DNA of 64,000 nt from Roseovarius sp. Pro17 (GCF_035599575.1 NZ_CP141179.1:2976001-3040000); one strand, 5' to 3'; positions 30,095 to 40,076 are shown, numbered from the stretch's first letter. Notes: generated by a model not told the origin, from the letters alone. A program made the numbers and translations.

Positions 30095-31006
30095 ATGACC
30101 CCCTCTAGCGGCAGCCCACTGGTTGGCAGTCCGCTGGCCCCCGTCGCGCTGACGTTCGTTTCGGCGATCATGTGGGGCCTGTGGTGGATGCCGATCCGCT
30201 GGATCGAAAGCATGGGCCTGAGCGGCGCGCAGGCCGGCATTATCTGCAATCTGGGCGCGGCGCTGGCCATCGGTGCCTACATGATCGTCGCCCGCGTGCA
30301 TTTGCGCCTGAGCGCGCGCACCATTCTGGGCGCGGCGCTGGTCGGGGTCGCCTTCGCGTCCTACTCGGTCGCCTTCACGCTCTCCGACGTGGTGCGTGTC
30401 ATCCTGCTGTTCTACCTCGCCCCTGCGTGGAGCAAAATCATCGAGTGGGCCTTTCTCGGACGGCGCTGGCGGGCCACCTCAACCTTGACGCTCAGCCTGT
30501 CGCTGGGCGGCGCGTATCTGGTCATGGGGGGTGACATATCACTGGCGGCCATCAATCTGGGCGATGCGCTGGCCTTGTTGTCGGGCGTGTCTTGGGCGAT
30601 CGGCGCCGCACTGGTCTTTACCGGCAGGAAATCCACCACGTCGGCGCTGACGCTAGCGACAGTGATTTGGGCAATGCTGCTGTCGCTAGCCTTCGCGTGG
30701 ATCACTGGCGAGGCGATGCCGACCCCCTCCAACGCCCCAGCGCTGTTGGCGTCGCTGGCGTTGGGGGCGGTTTACCTCGTGCCGGTACTGGGCGTGACGC
30801 TGTGGAGCGCGCAGCGCCTGCCACCCGGATTGCTCAGCTTTCTCTTTACGCTCGAAATCGTCGCGGGCGTTGTGTCCGGCGCGATATTCCTTGATGAGCC
30901 ATTCGGCCTCTACCGCCTGTCCGGGGGCCTTTTGATCATCGCCGCCGCCCTGATCGAAGCGATCGCGGCGCTGCGCGCGCCACCTGCACCCAAGGCCACG
31001 GCGTAA
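30095..31006 (+). CDS. EamA/DMT-family transporter
   Basis: 303 residues with about ten hydrophobic helices in two halves, the layout of drug/metabolite transporters. Typical segments are FVSAIMWGLWWMPIRW at the start, LYLAPAWSKIIEWAFLGRR at the end of the first EamA repeat, and FTLEIVAGVVSGAIFLDEPF near the end of the second. It is an inner-membrane exporter or permease whose substrate cannot be told. It starts 16 bases after the zinc-ribbon gene and ends convergent with the TIGR02302-type gene. Confidence 0.9.
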   Translation: MTPSSGSPLVGSPLAPVALTFVSAIMWGLWWMPIRWIESMGLSGAQAGIICNLGAALAIGAYMIVARVHLRLSARTILGAALVGVAFASYSVAFTLSDVVRVILLFYLAPAWSKIIEWAFLGRRWRATSTLTLSLSLGGAYLVMGGDISLAAINLGDALALLSGVSWAIGAALVFTGRKSTTSALTLATVIWAMLLSLAFAWITGEAMPTPSNAPALLASLALGAVYLVPVLGVTLWSAQRLPPGLLSFLFTLEIVAGVVSGAIFLDEPFGLYRLSGGLLIIAAALIEAIAALRAPPAPKATA

Positions 31007-31010
31007 GCCG

Positions 31011-33587
31011 CTAAAACCGCTCCAGCAGGCGTTCCAGATAGTCGCGCTCGACCTCGGGGCGCGCGCCTTCGCCCGAGCGGCGGCGCAGCTCATCCAGTAA
31101 CTCCCGCGCGCGGCGATAGACATCCTCGCCCTGCAGCAGATCACTATCGGTTCCGGCGCGGTCGCCCTGACCCGGCGTGCGTCCCAACGGATCGGATTGC
31201 TGCCCGCCGGTGGCCCCGCTGGCTTGCCCCTGCCCACCCTGACGGTTGCCGTTTTCCTCGGCCAGCGCCTCTCCCAGATTTCGCATTCCATCGCGCAATG
31301 CATCCATCGCCTCGGCCTGCCGATCGATCGCCTCGGCCAAATCGCCGCCTCGCAGCGCCTCTTCGGCGCCGTCCATCGCCTCGCCCGCGCGGTCCAGCGC
31401 GCCGCGCGCCTCTTCGCCCGCCTCACCTCTGCCGGGCAGGCTGCCGCGCTGACGCTCAAGCTCCTGCCTCAGCGCCTCCTGCCGGTCGGCCAAATTGCCG
31501 CCCTGCCCGCTTGGCTGACCCTCGCCGTCGCCCCCGCTGCTATCACCGCTGCCGCCCTGACCCTCGTGGCTTTGCCCGCGGCCCATCCCGCCATTGCGGC
31601 CCTCGTTGCCTTGGCTCTGGCCCGACTGCGCGCCGGGGTTGAACTGCTCTTGCAGGTCACGGAAGGCCTGATCCGACAGGCCCTGCTGCTCGCGAAGCGT
31701 ATCTGCCAGCCCCTCCATCGCCTCTTGGCCGGCGCCGCCCTCACCCTCGCCGGGCTGGCCCTCGGTGACGCGCAGGTTCTCCATCATTTCCTGAAACTGG
31801 CGCAGCGCCTCTTCGGCCTCGGCCATGCGGCCCTGACTCATCAGATCCTCAATGCGGTCCATCATGTCCTGCAGATCCTGCTGACTGAGCATCGTCATGT
31901 TCTGCTCGCCACGGTCCGGCTGATCGGTGTCGTTTTCGCGCTGTGCCTGCTGGGATTTCTGGCGCAGGTAGTCATCCGTCGCATCGCGCAACTCCTGCAT
32001 CAGACGCGCGACCTCATCTTCGGTCGCGCCATTGCGCATTGCCTCGCTCAGCCGCTCCTGAGCCTCGCGCATCCGCTCTAACGCGTCGGCGATATCGCCA
32101 TCCTCCAGCGTCACGGCCAAATCCCACAGTGCCTCAGCCAGCTCATCGCGGGTCTCGGGGCCAGGCCCGTCCGCCTTCAGCGACGCCTCCAGCCGCCGCA
32201 GAATCGTGCGCAGCTTGAGGAAATCAGCCGGATCGCGGAACAGCTTGTCCTCGGGCTGATAGGAAATCGCGCGGATCACCTGTGCCACGCGGCGCGCGTT
32301 GGTTCGGTTCCACAACAGATCGCGCCGCTGCTCGATAACGGCAGCCGCCAGCGGATCGAAAAAGCGGCGCGCTGGCAGATCCATCTGCATAGGCGCACTG
32401 ACGCCAACCTGCGACGCCGCATCGCGCGCCTCAATGGTGAGCGTGACAGGCAAATGCGCCCACGGGTGTTGTGACAGGTTCTCAACCAGCGCCTCGGTGA
32501 ATTCGGTACGGCTGCCGGTGATCGGCAACGGTAAGTCCAGCATGATGGGATCGCGCGCCTCCGGCTCGCTCGCCAGCCCATAGCGCCGGTCGACCTCGGT
32601 GAGGTTCAGCACAAACGTAGCTGTGCCGCCGGTCACGCCGTAATCGTCGCGCGCGGTGAAAGGCTGGCTCATCTGCCCGTCAAATGTGGTCTTGGCACCC
32701 TCGCTCAGCAGCGTGGCGACGGGCGGCGCATCGGGCAAGGCACGGATGTCCCAACTGCGCCCACCGGGGCCGGTGATCGCCAACGTGCCGTCCTGCACCA
32801 CGTCGAAACCTTGCGCCGGATCGCTGGCCGCACCGACGTCCGTTGTGCGGCCCGATACCGTTTCAGCTAGCGCCAGCGCGCCGACCTCGCCGTAAAATCG
32901 CAGGACCACGCGACTGCCGATGGGCACTTGCAGATCTGTCCCTTGGTCCGCCAGATAAAGGCTGGGCAGCCCGGTATACACAGGCGGCTCGATCCAGCCC
33001 TCCCATGTCGGTCCGGCGGCCAGCGCGCCACCGCCCGGCGCCATTGGCACTGGCGAGGCGATGCGCCAGACCGAGCCGAACAGCATGGCAACCACCAGCC
33101 CCAGCAGCGCGATATAGCGCAGACCGAAGGGATCGAAACGCGCCACCCGCAGATCAGGCCTTGGGGCGCGCGCACACTTGGCCGCCTGCTCCATGCGGGT
33201 GCGGTGCGCCTGCCACAGCGCCTCGGACGCGGGATCGCCCCGTCCGATCGCCTGCGCATCGCCCAGCGCCTGCAAGGGCCGCCCTGGCAGCGCCGCGTCC
33301 AGCCTCGCCAGCGCCTCTCCCCGGCGCGGCCAACGAAAACGAGCCAGCCCTACGACCAACAATGCCAGCGCACCCAGAGCAGCGGCAATGGCGGCTCCTG
33401 CCACCAATTCGAATGAGACATGGTCCTGCACGCCCAGCATCAGCGCGGCAAAAACGGCGATCAGCAGCGTCCAGAGCGGCCAGAACGCGCGCACCAGCCG
33501 CTCGGCCAGCAGACCGGCCCAGGTCAACGTCAGCGGAATACGCAGACGCGCCTGCAATGGGCCTGTCAGTTTGGGACGCTGGTCCAT
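31011..33587 (-). CDS. TIGR02302/DUF4175-type large membrane protein
   Basis: 858 residues. Three N-terminal hydrophobic segments (LVRAFWPLWTLLIAVFAALM, then AAIAAALGALALLVVGLARF, and YIALLGLVVAMLFGSVW around residue 155) precede a large periplasmic region. The C-terminal 350 residues are rich in Gln, Glu and Gly (LSQQDLQDMMDRIEDLMSQG, then repeated Arg-Gln-Glu and Gly-Gly stretches), with predicted coiled coil. This is the layout of the alphaproteobacterial TIGR02302 family, of unknown function. In many genomes it lies beside lysA and argH, as here: lysA ends 29 bases upstream. Confidence 0.85.
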   Translation of the reverse strand: MDQRPKLTGPLQARLRIPLTLTWAGLLAERLVRAFWPLWTLLIAVFAALMLGVQDHVSFELVAGAAIAAALGALALLVVGLARFRWPRRGEALARLDAALPGRPLQALGDAQAIGRGDPASEALWQAHRTRMEQAAKCARAPRPDLRVARFDPFGLRYIALLGLVVAMLFGSVWRIASPVPMAPGGGALAAGPTWEGWIEPPVYTGLPSLYLADQGTDLQVPIGSRVVLRFYGEVGALALAETVSGRTTDVGAASDPAQGFDVVQDGTLAITGPGGRSWDIRALPDAPPVATLLSEGAKTTFDGQMSQPFTARDDYGVTGGTATFVLNLTEVDRRYGLASEPEARDPIMLDLPLPITGSRTEFTEALVENLSQHPWAHLPVTLTIEARDAASQVGVSAPMQMDLPARRFFDPLAAAVIEQRRDLLWNRTNARRVAQVIRAISYQPEDKLFRDPADFLKLRTILRRLEASLKADGPGPETRDELAEALWDLAVTLEDGDIADALERMREAQERLSEAMRNGATEDEVARLMQELRDATDDYLRQKSQQAQRENDTDQPDRGEQNMTMLSQQDLQDMMDRIEDLMSQGRMAEAEEALRQFQEMMENLRVTEGQPGEGEGGAGQEAMEGLADTLREQQGLSDQAFRDLQEQFNPGAQSGQSQGNEGRNGGMGRGQSHEGQGGSGDSSGGDGEGQPSGQGGNLADRQEALRQELERQRGSLPGRGEAGEEARGALDRAGEAMDGAEEALRGGDLAEAIDRQAEAMDALRDGMRNLGEALAEENGNRQGGQGQASGATGGQQSDPLGRTPGQGDRAGTDSDLLQGEDVYRRARELLDELRRRSGEGARPEVERDYLERLLERF

Positions 33588-33615
33588 AAACCTCTCCGGA
33601 TAGGGCCGCAGCGCA

Positions 33616-34881
33616 CTACAGCCATTCGGGGATGGTATCGCGATTTATCATCTCGTCAAAGCTCGGCCGCGCCCGGATCACGGCAAATTCATGCCCATGG
33701 ACCAAAACTTCGGGGATGAGAGGCCGCGTATTATACTCGCTCGCCATCACTGCGCCGTATGCCCCGGCGCTGCGAAAGGCGACCAGATCACCAGCGGACA
33801 GCGCGGGCATCATGCGCTGCCTGGCAAAGGTATCGCCGCTTTCGCAGACCGGGCCGACGATGTCATAGGGGCGTTGCTCGGCGCCCGCCTCAGGCTCGAT
33901 CACCGGGACGATATCGTGCCAAGCATCATACATGGCGGGCCGGATCAGGTCGTTCATCGCCCCGTCGAGGATCAGAAAGTCACGACCCTCACCGGATTTG
34001 ACATAAATAATCTCGCTCACCATTAGGCCAGCGTTTCCGGCGATCAAGCGTCCCGGCTCGATCTCGATCTCGCAGTCCAGATGGCCCAGCGTGTCCTTGA
34101 TCATCGCGCCATATTGGCTGGGCAGCGGCGGTGCCTCGTTACCGCGCGTGTAGGGAATACCGAGGCCCCCGCCCAGATCCAGCCGCCTGATATTGTGACC
34201 ATCCGCGCGTAGTATTTCGGTCAGTTCGGCAACCTTGAGGTATGCCTGCCGGAACGGCTCCAGATCGGTCAATTGGCTGCCGATATGCACGTCGATGCCG
34301 ATGACCTCCAGCCCCGGCAAGCTAGCAGCGAGACGATAGACTTCGCGCGCACGCGCGATCGGGATGCCGAACTTGTTCTCGCTCTTGCCGGTCGCGATCT
34401 TGGCATGCGTCTTGGCATCCACATCCGGGTTCACCCGCACCGTGATCGGCGCAATCAGGCCCAGTTCCACCGCGACGGCGCTCAGCGCCTCCATCTCGGG
34501 CTCACTCTCGACGTTGAACTGGCGGATTCCGCCGACCAGCGCGAGGCGCATCTCATCACGCGTCTTGCCCACACCGGAGAACACGATCTTGTCGCCCGGC
34601 ACGCCTGCGGCCTTGGCGCGCATGTATTCGCCACCCGACACCACGTCCATCCCCGCGCCCAGCCGCGCCAGCGTCATCAGGATCGCCTGATTGCTGGCCG
34701 CCTTCATCGCGTAGCAAACGAGGTGATCCAGCCCCTCTAGCGCCTCGTCAAAGAGGTGGAAATGCCGCTCCAGCGTAGCGGTAGAATAAACATAGAAAGG
34801 TGTGCCGACCGCAGCCGCAATCTCGGTCAGCGGCACGTCCTCGGCGTATAATGCGCCGCCTTGATAGAGAAAATGATCCAA
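33616..34881 (-). CDS. lysA: Diaminopimelate decarboxylase
   Basis: 421 residues, family length. PLP lysine Lys60 in CYAMKAASN; HIGSQLTDL in the barrel; the glycine-rich phosphate-binding LDLGGGLGIPY; EPGRLIAGNAG; and the dimer-interface active-site CESGDTFARQR. It removes carbon dioxide from meso-diaminopimelate to make lysine in the cytoplasm. It is the last gene of the argH-lipoprotein-DUF2834-lysA chain, 57 bases after the DUF2834 stop. Confidence 0.97.
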   Translation of the reverse strand: MDHFLYQGGALYAEDVPLTEIAAAVGTPFYVYSTATLERHFHLFDEALEGLDHLVCYAMKAASNQAILMTLARLGAGMDVVSGGEYMRAKAAGVPGDKIVFSGVGKTRDEMRLALVGGIRQFNVESEPEMEALSAVAVELGLIAPITVRVNPDVDAKTHAKIATGKSENKFGIPIARAREVYRLAASLPGLEVIGIDVHIGSQLTDLEPFRQAYLKVAELTEILRADGHNIRRLDLGGGLGIPYTRGNEAPPLPSQYGAMIKDTLGHLDCEIEIEPGRLIAGNAGLMVSEIIYVKSGEGRDFLILDGAMNDLIRPAMYDAWHDIVPVIEPEAGAEQRPYDIVGPVCESGDTFARQRMMPALSAGDLVAFRSAGAYGAVMASEYNTRPLIPEVLVHGHEFAVIRARPSFDEMINRDTIPEWL

Positions 34882-34938
34882 CGTCGACGCCCTTATCCGA
34901 ACTCATGGTTTTTTAGTGGGTTAAGTATCCATCCGCAC

Positions 34939-35244
34939 TTACCTCTTGCGCAAACGCAAGTAGAGATAGAGCGGCAGACCGCAACTCACACCGACTAAAA
35001 ACGTTGCGGGAATAGCGACAAGGCGCATCCAGTCGCGGCTACGCCACGTCTCGGCCAGCACCAGAACTGTCAATGCGATGGCGGCAATTGTCAGATCCCA
35101 GACCAGCCCGCTGGTAGCAGGGTTGGCGTGCCATGCGTTTACCATACCGCCCAGATCAAAGCCGAATTCAGCGAACCAGCGCAGAAAATAACTCATCGGG
35201 TGAATGACGCCCCAGACGGCCAGCGCAAGATAGACGTATTTCAT
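34939..35244 (-). CDS. DUF2834 membrane protein
   Basis: 101 residues with three hydrophobic segments: YVYLALAVWGVIHPMSYF, TSGLVWDLTIAAIALTVLVL and LVAIPATFLVGVSCGLPLYLYLRL. The first helix with the following FGFDLGGMVNAWHANPATSG fits DUF2834, a small inner-membrane family of unknown function. Four-base ATGA overlap with the lipoprotein gene upstream, so it is translated with argH. No biochemical role can be assigned. Confidence 0.8.
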   Translation of the reverse strand: MKYVYLALAVWGVIHPMSYFLRWFAEFGFDLGGMVNAWHANPATSGLVWDLTIAAIALTVLVLAETWRSRDWMRLVAIPATFLVGVSCGLPLYLYLRLRKR

Positions 35245-35429
35245 AGCGTCGTTGCCGTATGCACGCTGGCCGTTCCGCCGATCCAGTCCTGCCCGCTGGT
35301 TTCAGGCGTCGCGTTCTTGGCCGGGGCGAGTTCGTCTTGGCTGCCGGGGCGAATGGGCACGCCGTCGACGCCGCAAGCGGCCAGCGCGGCCAGCGCGGCC
35401 AGCGCGATGATTGCGATTACGTGTCTCAT
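35241..35429 (-). CDS. Small lipoprotein between argH and lysA (LptM-like)
   Basis: 62 residues from ATG 35429, which overlaps the argH stop (ATGA). A lipoprotein signal ([19 protein letters not shown]) gives lipobox LAAC with the acylated cysteine at residue 19, followed by [11 protein letters not shown]. The C-G-x-x-G-x-P start of the mature chain resembles the LPAM_2/LptM (YifL) lipoproteins. In Escherichia coli the LptM gene lies near lysine-pathway genes, and the protein helps mature the LPS translocon LptD. Homology is inferred from the lipobox, size and position only. Confidence 0.75.
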   Translation of the reverse strand: MRHVIAIIALAALAALAACGVDGVPIRPGSQDELAPAKNATPETSGQDWIGGTASVHTATTL

Positions 35430-36817
35430 ACCAGTATCTCCTGCCAACGCTTGACTTGCGCGCGCACATTGTCCGGCGCGGTGCCGCCATAACTTACCCG
35501 GCTGGCGACGGAATTATGCACGCCCAGCACATCAAAAACATCCTGTGTGATCGCCCCATGCACGCCCTGCATGTCGGCCAGCGTCAGATCGGGCAGATCA
35601 CAGCCCTTGCGTTCGGCCAGCGCGACCAGCGATCCGGTGACGTGATGCGCCTCGCGAAACGGCATTCCCAGCACCCGCACCAGCCAGTCGGCAAGGTCCG
35701 TCGCAGTGGAAAATCCGGTGGCGGCTGCGGCCTCAAGCACGTCCTTGTTGGCGCTCATGTCGCGCACCATGCCTTCCATCGCGGCGAGGGCCAGCATGAG
35801 GTTGTCGGCGGCGTCGAATACCTGCTCCTTGTCCTCTTGCATGTCCTTGGAATAGGCCAGCGGCAGCCCCTTCATCACCATCATCAGCGCGACATTGGCG
35901 CCAAAGATGCGCCCGATCTTGGCGCGGATCAGCTCGGCTGCGTCGGGATTCTTCTTTTGCGGCATGATGGACGATCCGGTCGAAAATCGGTCGCTGAGCG
36001 CGACAAAGCGAAATTGCGCCGAGGACCAGATCACAAGCTCTTCGGCCATGCGGCTGAGGTGCATGGCACAGATGCTGGCCGCGCCAAGGAACTCCAGCGC
36101 AAAATCACGGTCGCTGACCGCATCCAGCGAATTGGCGGACGGACGGTCAAAGCCCAGCGCCTCGGCCGTCATGTCGCGGTTGATTGGAAAGGACGTCCCG
36201 GCCAGCGCCGCCGCGCCCAAAGGGCATTCATTCATCCGAGCGCGGGCGTCGCGGATGCGGGACAGGTCGCGCGCGAACATCTCGACATAGGCCATCATAT
36301 GATGGCCCCACGTTACCGGCTGCGCGACTTGCAAATGGGTGAAACCGGGCATCACCCAATCAGCGCCCGCCTCTGCCTGCGCTACCAGCGCACGCATCAG
36401 CGCCAGCAGCGCGCCCTCGGTCGCGTCCAGCTGATCGCGCACCCACAGTTTGAAGTCGGTCGCGACCTGATCGTTGCGCGACCGGCCCGTGTGCAGGCGG
36501 CCAGCAGGCTCGCCAATGACCTCTTTCAGGCGGGCCTCGACGTTCATGTGAATGTCCTCAAGGGCAGCGGAAAACACAAACTCGCCGCTCTCGATTTCGT
36601 CCAAAACGCTATCCAGCCCTTTCGCCATCGCGGCTGCGTCACTATCTGTAACGATGCCCGTGGCTGCCAGCATGGCGGCATGGGCCTTCGATCCGGCGAT
36701 GTCTTGTGCCGCCATCCGCTTGTCGAACCCGATCGAGGCGTTTATCGCCTCCATGATCGCATCGGGCCCGGCGGCGAAACGGCCGCCCCACATCTGGTTC
36801 GAGGTGTTGTTTGACAT
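35426..36817 (-). CDS. argH: Argininosuccinate lyase
   Basis: 463 residues, normal length. N-terminal [20 protein letters not shown]; the central [17 protein letters not shown] holding an active-site loop; and the fumarase-superfamily signature [16 protein letters not shown]. It splits argininosuccinate to arginine and fumarate in the cytoplasm. The ATG lies only 21 bases from the divergent tlpA-like ATG, so the two leaders or promoters must overlap the opposite genes. It leads a four-gene chain ending in lysA. Confidence 0.97.
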   Translation of the reverse strand: MSNNTSNQMWGGRFAAGPDAIMEAINASIGFDKRMAAQDIAGSKAHAAMLAATGIVTDSDAAAMAKGLDSVLDEIESGEFVFSAALEDIHMNVEARLKEVIGEPAGRLHTGRSRNDQVATDFKLWVRDQLDATEGALLALMRALVAQAEAGADWVMPGFTHLQVAQPVTWGHHMMAYVEMFARDLSRIRDARARMNECPLGAAALAGTSFPINRDMTAEALGFDRPSANSLDAVSDRDFALEFLGAASICAMHLSRMAEELVIWSSAQFRFVALSDRFSTGSSIMPQKKNPDAAELIRAKIGRIFGANVALMMVMKGLPLAYSKDMQEDKEQVFDAADNLMLALAAMEGMVRDMSANKDVLEAAAATGFSTATDLADWLVRVLGMPFREAHHVTGSLVALAERKGCDLPDLTLADMQGVHGAITQDVFDVLGVHNSVASRVSYGGTAPDNVRAQVKRWQEILV

Positions 36818-36838
36818 GCCTGCCCCTTCGGAGGAAAA

Positions 36839-37450
36839 ATGCGCCTTTCACGTTCCGCCCTGCTTTATCCCGCCCTCGGCCTCGGTGCAATCGTGGTGGG
36901 CCTTTTCGTCGCCCTTGGGGGGGGCACCGAATCTGGCGCACAGGCCCCGGCGCGCGACTATTCGGCAATGGCCGCCAACCTTGATGGCGACATGAAGAAA
37001 CTGAATTTCCACGATGCGCCCAAGGCGGTGTCAACCACGGCCTTCACTACAGAAGACGGCGGCACAGCCACGCTGGCCGACTACAACGGCAAGTACGTGC
37101 TGCTGAATTTCTGGGCGACGTGGTGCGCGCCCTGCCGCAAGGAAATGCCGATGTTATCCGAGCTGCAGACCGAATTCGGTGGCGATGATTTCGAAGTGCT
37201 GACGCTGGCCACGGGCCGCAACCCGGTCCCCGCCATCGAAGGGTTCTTTGACGAAATCGGCGTGACCAACCTGCCGATGCACCGCGATCCCAAGCAGCAG
37301 GTCGCGCGCGACATGGGCGTGCTGGGCCTGCCGATCACCGTGCTCATTGACCCAGAGGGGCGCGAGGTCGCGCGACTTCAGGGTGACGCGCATTGGAGCA
37401 GCGACAGCGCCAAGGCACTGATCGCAGGGCTGATCCAGCCCGTCGAATGA
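36839..37450 (+). CDS. TlpA-like thioredoxin-fold thiol:disulfide protein
   Basis: 203 residues; ATG 36839 with GGAGG seven bases upstream. An N-terminal signal anchor ([20 protein letters not shown]) places the thioredoxin domain in the periplasm. The redox site is CAPC in [16 protein letters not shown], and the cis-proline lies in [16 protein letters not shown]. TlpA-type proteins reduce periplasmic thiols, for example for cytochrome c or copper-A assembly. A run of eight G codes for the Gly-Gly-Gly at 36917-36924. It is the divergent neighbour of argH, a known alphaproteobacterial arrangement. The precise partner is not known. Confidence 0.9.
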   Translation: MRLSRSALLYPALGLGAIVVGLFVALGGGTESGAQAPARDYSAMAANLDGDMKKLNFHDAPKAVSTTAFTTEDGGTATLADYNGKYVLLNFWATWCAPCRKEMPMLSELQTEFGGDDFEVLTLATGRNPVPAIEGFFDEIGVTNLPMHRDPKQQVARDMGVLGLPITVLIDPEGREVARLQGDAHWSSDSAKALIAGLIQPVE

Positions 37451-37542
37451 CGCGGCCCGATTTTTCGCGGATGATCCGCGCCCATTGCAGGGCGCGCACC
37501 TGACCCGCTAGAACCCACGGTGTCTGCACACCGGAGGTTCCC

Positions 37543-38706
37543 ATGCACGTCATCACCGATATTCAGGATCTGCACCGCATCTATCGCCGCCGCGTGCCGC
37601 GGATGTTCTACGACTACACCGAATCGGGCAGTTGGACGGAACAGACCTTTCGCGCCAACTCCACCGATTTCAACGAAATCCTGCTGCGTCAGCGGGTCGC
37701 AATCGACATGGCCGGACGCTCGACCGCTAGTCAGATGATCGGGCAGGACGTATCCATGCCCGTCGCCCTCGCCCCCGTCGGCCTGACAGGCATGCAAAGC
37801 GCGGATGGCGAGATCAAGGCCGCCCGCGCGGCTGAAAAATTCGGTGTGCCCTTTACCCTCTCGACCATGTCCATCTGCTCGATCGAGGATGTAGCAGAGC
37901 ACACCGAGAAGCCATTCTGGCTACAGGTTTATACCCTCAAGGACGACGATTTCATGCAGCGCCTCTTTGATCGCGCGAAGGCGGCGAAATGCTCGGCTGC
38001 GGTCATCACGGTTGATTTGCAAATGCTGGGTCAGCGGCACAAGGATATCAAGAATGGCCTCTCGGCCCCGCCCAAGCTGACCGCGCGCAGTATCGCCAAC
38101 ATGGCGACCAAGGCGCGTTGGGGTCTTGAAATGCTGGGCACGAAACGACGGTTTTTTGGCAATATCGTCGGCCATGCCCATGGTGTCAGCAGCCCCAGCG
38201 ATCTGACCTCATGGACGAACGAGGCGTTCGATGCCTCACTCGACTGGGACCGCATCCGGCAGTTTCGCCGCATGTGGGACGGCCCGCTTATCATCAAGGG
38301 CATCATCGATCCGCGCGACGCAGCCGAGGCGCTGAACGTGGGCGCCGACGCGATTATCGTGTCGAACCATGGCGGTCGGCAATTGGACGGCGCGCTATCG
38401 TCTATCCGCGCGCTGCCCGCCATCATGGATGCGGTCGGCGACAAGATTGAGGTGCATCTGGACAGCGGTATCCGGTCAGGTCAGGACGTGCTCAAGGCGC
38501 TGGCGATGGGTGCCACCGGCACTTATATCGGGCGCGCCTATATCTATGGTCTGGGCGCCATGGGCGAGGCGGGCGTAACCCGCGCGCTTGAAGTGATCCA
38601 CAAGGAACTGGACATGTCGATGGCGTTCTGCGGGCATCGCGATATCCGGGGCGTGGACCGCGACATCCTGATGATCCCCAAGGGGTTTTCGGACGGCTGG
38701 ATCTAA
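37543..38706 (+). CDS. lldD: FMN-dependent alpha-hydroxy-acid oxidase (L-lactate dehydrogenase type)
   Basis: 387 residues; CCGGAGG precedes ATG 37543. An FMN-binding TIM barrel of the LldD/glycolate-oxidase family. FMN-contact segment MPVALAPVGLTGMQ; LQVYTLKDDDF; catalytic Lys252 in LIIKGIIDPRDA; catalytic base His276 and substrate Arg279 in SNHGGRQLDG; and the phosphate-binding DSGIRSGQDVLKALAMGA. It oxidises an L-2-hydroxy acid, most likely L-lactate, passing electrons to quinone in this subgroup. Lactate versus another hydroxy acid cannot be settled by eye. It is a single-gene unit. Confidence 0.92.
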   Translation: MHVITDIQDLHRIYRRRVPRMFYDYTESGSWTEQTFRANSTDFNEILLRQRVAIDMAGRSTASQMIGQDVSMPVALAPVGLTGMQSADGEIKAARAAEKFGVPFTLSTMSICSIEDVAEHTEKPFWLQVYTLKDDDFMQRLFDRAKAAKCSAAVITVDLQMLGQRHKDIKNGLSAPPKLTARSIANMATKARWGLEMLGTKRRFFGNIVGHAHGVSSPSDLTSWTNEAFDASLDWDRIRQFRRMWDGPLIIKGIIDPRDAAEALNVGADAIIVSNHGGRQLDGALSSIRALPAIMDAVGDKIEVHLDSGIRSGQDVLKALAMGATGTYIGRAYIYGLGAMGEAGVTRALEVIHKELDMSMAFCGHRDIRGVDRDILMIPKGFSDGWI

Positions 38707-38820
38707 TGGCCCCCTACCTCGTGCCGCCCTGCGCGGGCCGAGTCGTGGAACGATTGACGCCGCCCCGCGTTGCCAAATGAGTTAAGCATCCATCACCCCC
38801 GCCAATAGGAGAGTCGCGCC

Positions 38821-39468
38821 ATGCCCCCAGCCAAAGAGGCCCAAGTGCATGGCGAACGTCCTTGGCTGCTGATCGTTTTCGGCCTGATCGGCCTTGCCGG
38901 ATGCGCCGCACTGATCGCTGGCACGATTATCGCGCCCCTTTTTGTGCCGGATTATAACTGGATTTCCGACACGATCAGCGATCTTGCTGCGGGCCGCTGG
39001 GAAATCATAATGGATGTCGCGCTTTATGGCTTTGCCGCCGGTCTGATGGCCACCGCGCTGGCCGCGTCGCATGCCCATCTGGGCAAGAGCGGCTGGACGG
39101 TCGGCATCCTGTCCCTCGCCGTTCTGGCCGCCCTCGTCATCATCATCGGCGCGCGCAACGAATATGGCGACAAGGACAACGAAGGCGTCGTGATCCATAT
39201 CTATCTGGTTTACGGACTGGGTGCGCTTTTCCTGCTGACATGCGTGGTGATGCAAGCTGGGCTGCGCGCGTCCGAACATCCGCACGCCAGCTGGTGGCTG
39301 ATTGGACTAGGCGCGCTATGGGCGGTGCTGTCCCCGGTGTTTTTGATGTCGCCCACCGGGATCGACGGTCTGATGGAACGGATTCTGGGGCTGATCGCTT
39401 GCGCAATCGTGGCCGTTCTTTGCATCGTCTTCGTGCGACGCGGCACCAGCCGCACATCAAGGGGCTAG
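38821..39468 (+). CDS. DUF998-family membrane protein
   Basis: 215 residues with six hydrophobic helices. The loop after the first helix (PDYNWISDTISDLAAGRWEIIMD) is the usual DUF998 pattern (WxSDxISDLAxG). The remaining helices carry small residues and a conserved histidine pair region (VVIHIYLVYGLGALF). It is an inner-membrane protein of unknown function. RBS AGGAG lies before the ATG. It is followed three bases later by the DUF421 gene and is probably co-transcribed. Confidence 0.8.
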   Translation: MPPAKEAQVHGERPWLLIVFGLIGLAGCAALIAGTIIAPLFVPDYNWISDTISDLAAGRWEIIMDVALYGFAAGLMATALAASHAHLGKSGWTVGILSLAVLAALVIIIGARNEYGDKDNEGVVIHIYLVYGLGALFLLTCVVMQAGLRASEHPHASWWLIGLGALWAVLSPVFLMSPTGIDGLMERILGLIACAIVAVLCIVFVRRGTSRTSRG

Positions 39469-39471
39469 ATC

Positions 39472-39975
39472 ATGCAACTTCTTAGCATCGCAGGACAAAC
39501 TCTGCTGGCCGTATTCGCTGTCATCCTTCTGGCGCGGCTTAACGGGCTGCGCTCGTTCTCCAAAATGTCGAGCTTTGATTTTGCGCTGACGGTCGCGGCG
39601 GGGTCGGTGCTGGCCACGATGATGACCAGCGCCGAGACGCCTTGGCCCGGTCTGGTCGCGTTGATCACGCTCTTTGTCGCGCGTTATGCGATCTCCGCGT
39701 TGCGCAAGCGGTGGTCGCTGGCTGCGTGGCTGACCGACAATGCCCCGCTGATGCTTTACTACGAGGGTCGCCTTTTCGAGGAGAATCTGACCCTGTCACG
39801 CGTCACCCGCAACGACGTGCGCGCCAAGCTGCGCGAGGCGAACGCCATCAGCCCCGGCTGCGTGCGCGCAGTTGTGCTGGAGGCTACTGGCGACGTCAGC
39901 GTGCTGCATGGCGAGACGCTGGATGAGGACGTGTTGAAGGATGTTTCATGGGGACGCGTGCCGCCGCCCGAGTGA
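39472..39975 (+). CDS. DUF421/YetF-like membrane protein
   Basis: 167 residues: two N-terminal helices (TLLAVFAVILLARLNGLRSF and ALTVAAGSVLATMMTS), a third (WPGLVALITLFVARYAISAL), and a soluble domain starting at TDNAPLMLYYEGRLFEENL. The R-x-x-G-x-RSFSKMSSFDF motif is typical of DUF421/YcaP proteins. Members are linked to stress or spore envelope processes, with no known activity. It is coupled to the DUF998 gene by a three-base gap. Confidence 0.85.
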   Translation: MQLLSIAGQTLLAVFAVILLARLNGLRSFSKMSSFDFALTVAAGSVLATMMTSAETPWPGLVALITLFVARYAISALRKRWSLAAWLTDNAPLMLYYEGRLFEENLTLSRVTRNDVRAKLREANAISPGCVRAVVLEATGDVSVLHGETLDEDVLKDVSWGRVPPPE

Positions 39976-40076
39976 CTGACGACGCGCCTTGCGCCGAGGA
40001 GTCACTAAAGAGGCGCCCGCACGCGACATTCCCCCCTTCCCAATCAAGCCCAAATCCTCTATGGCCACGGCTTCAC

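Noticed and set aside
35411..36814. A 467-residue plus-strand open frame
   Set aside because: It is exactly antisense to argH, which has full family motifs; a shadow frame.
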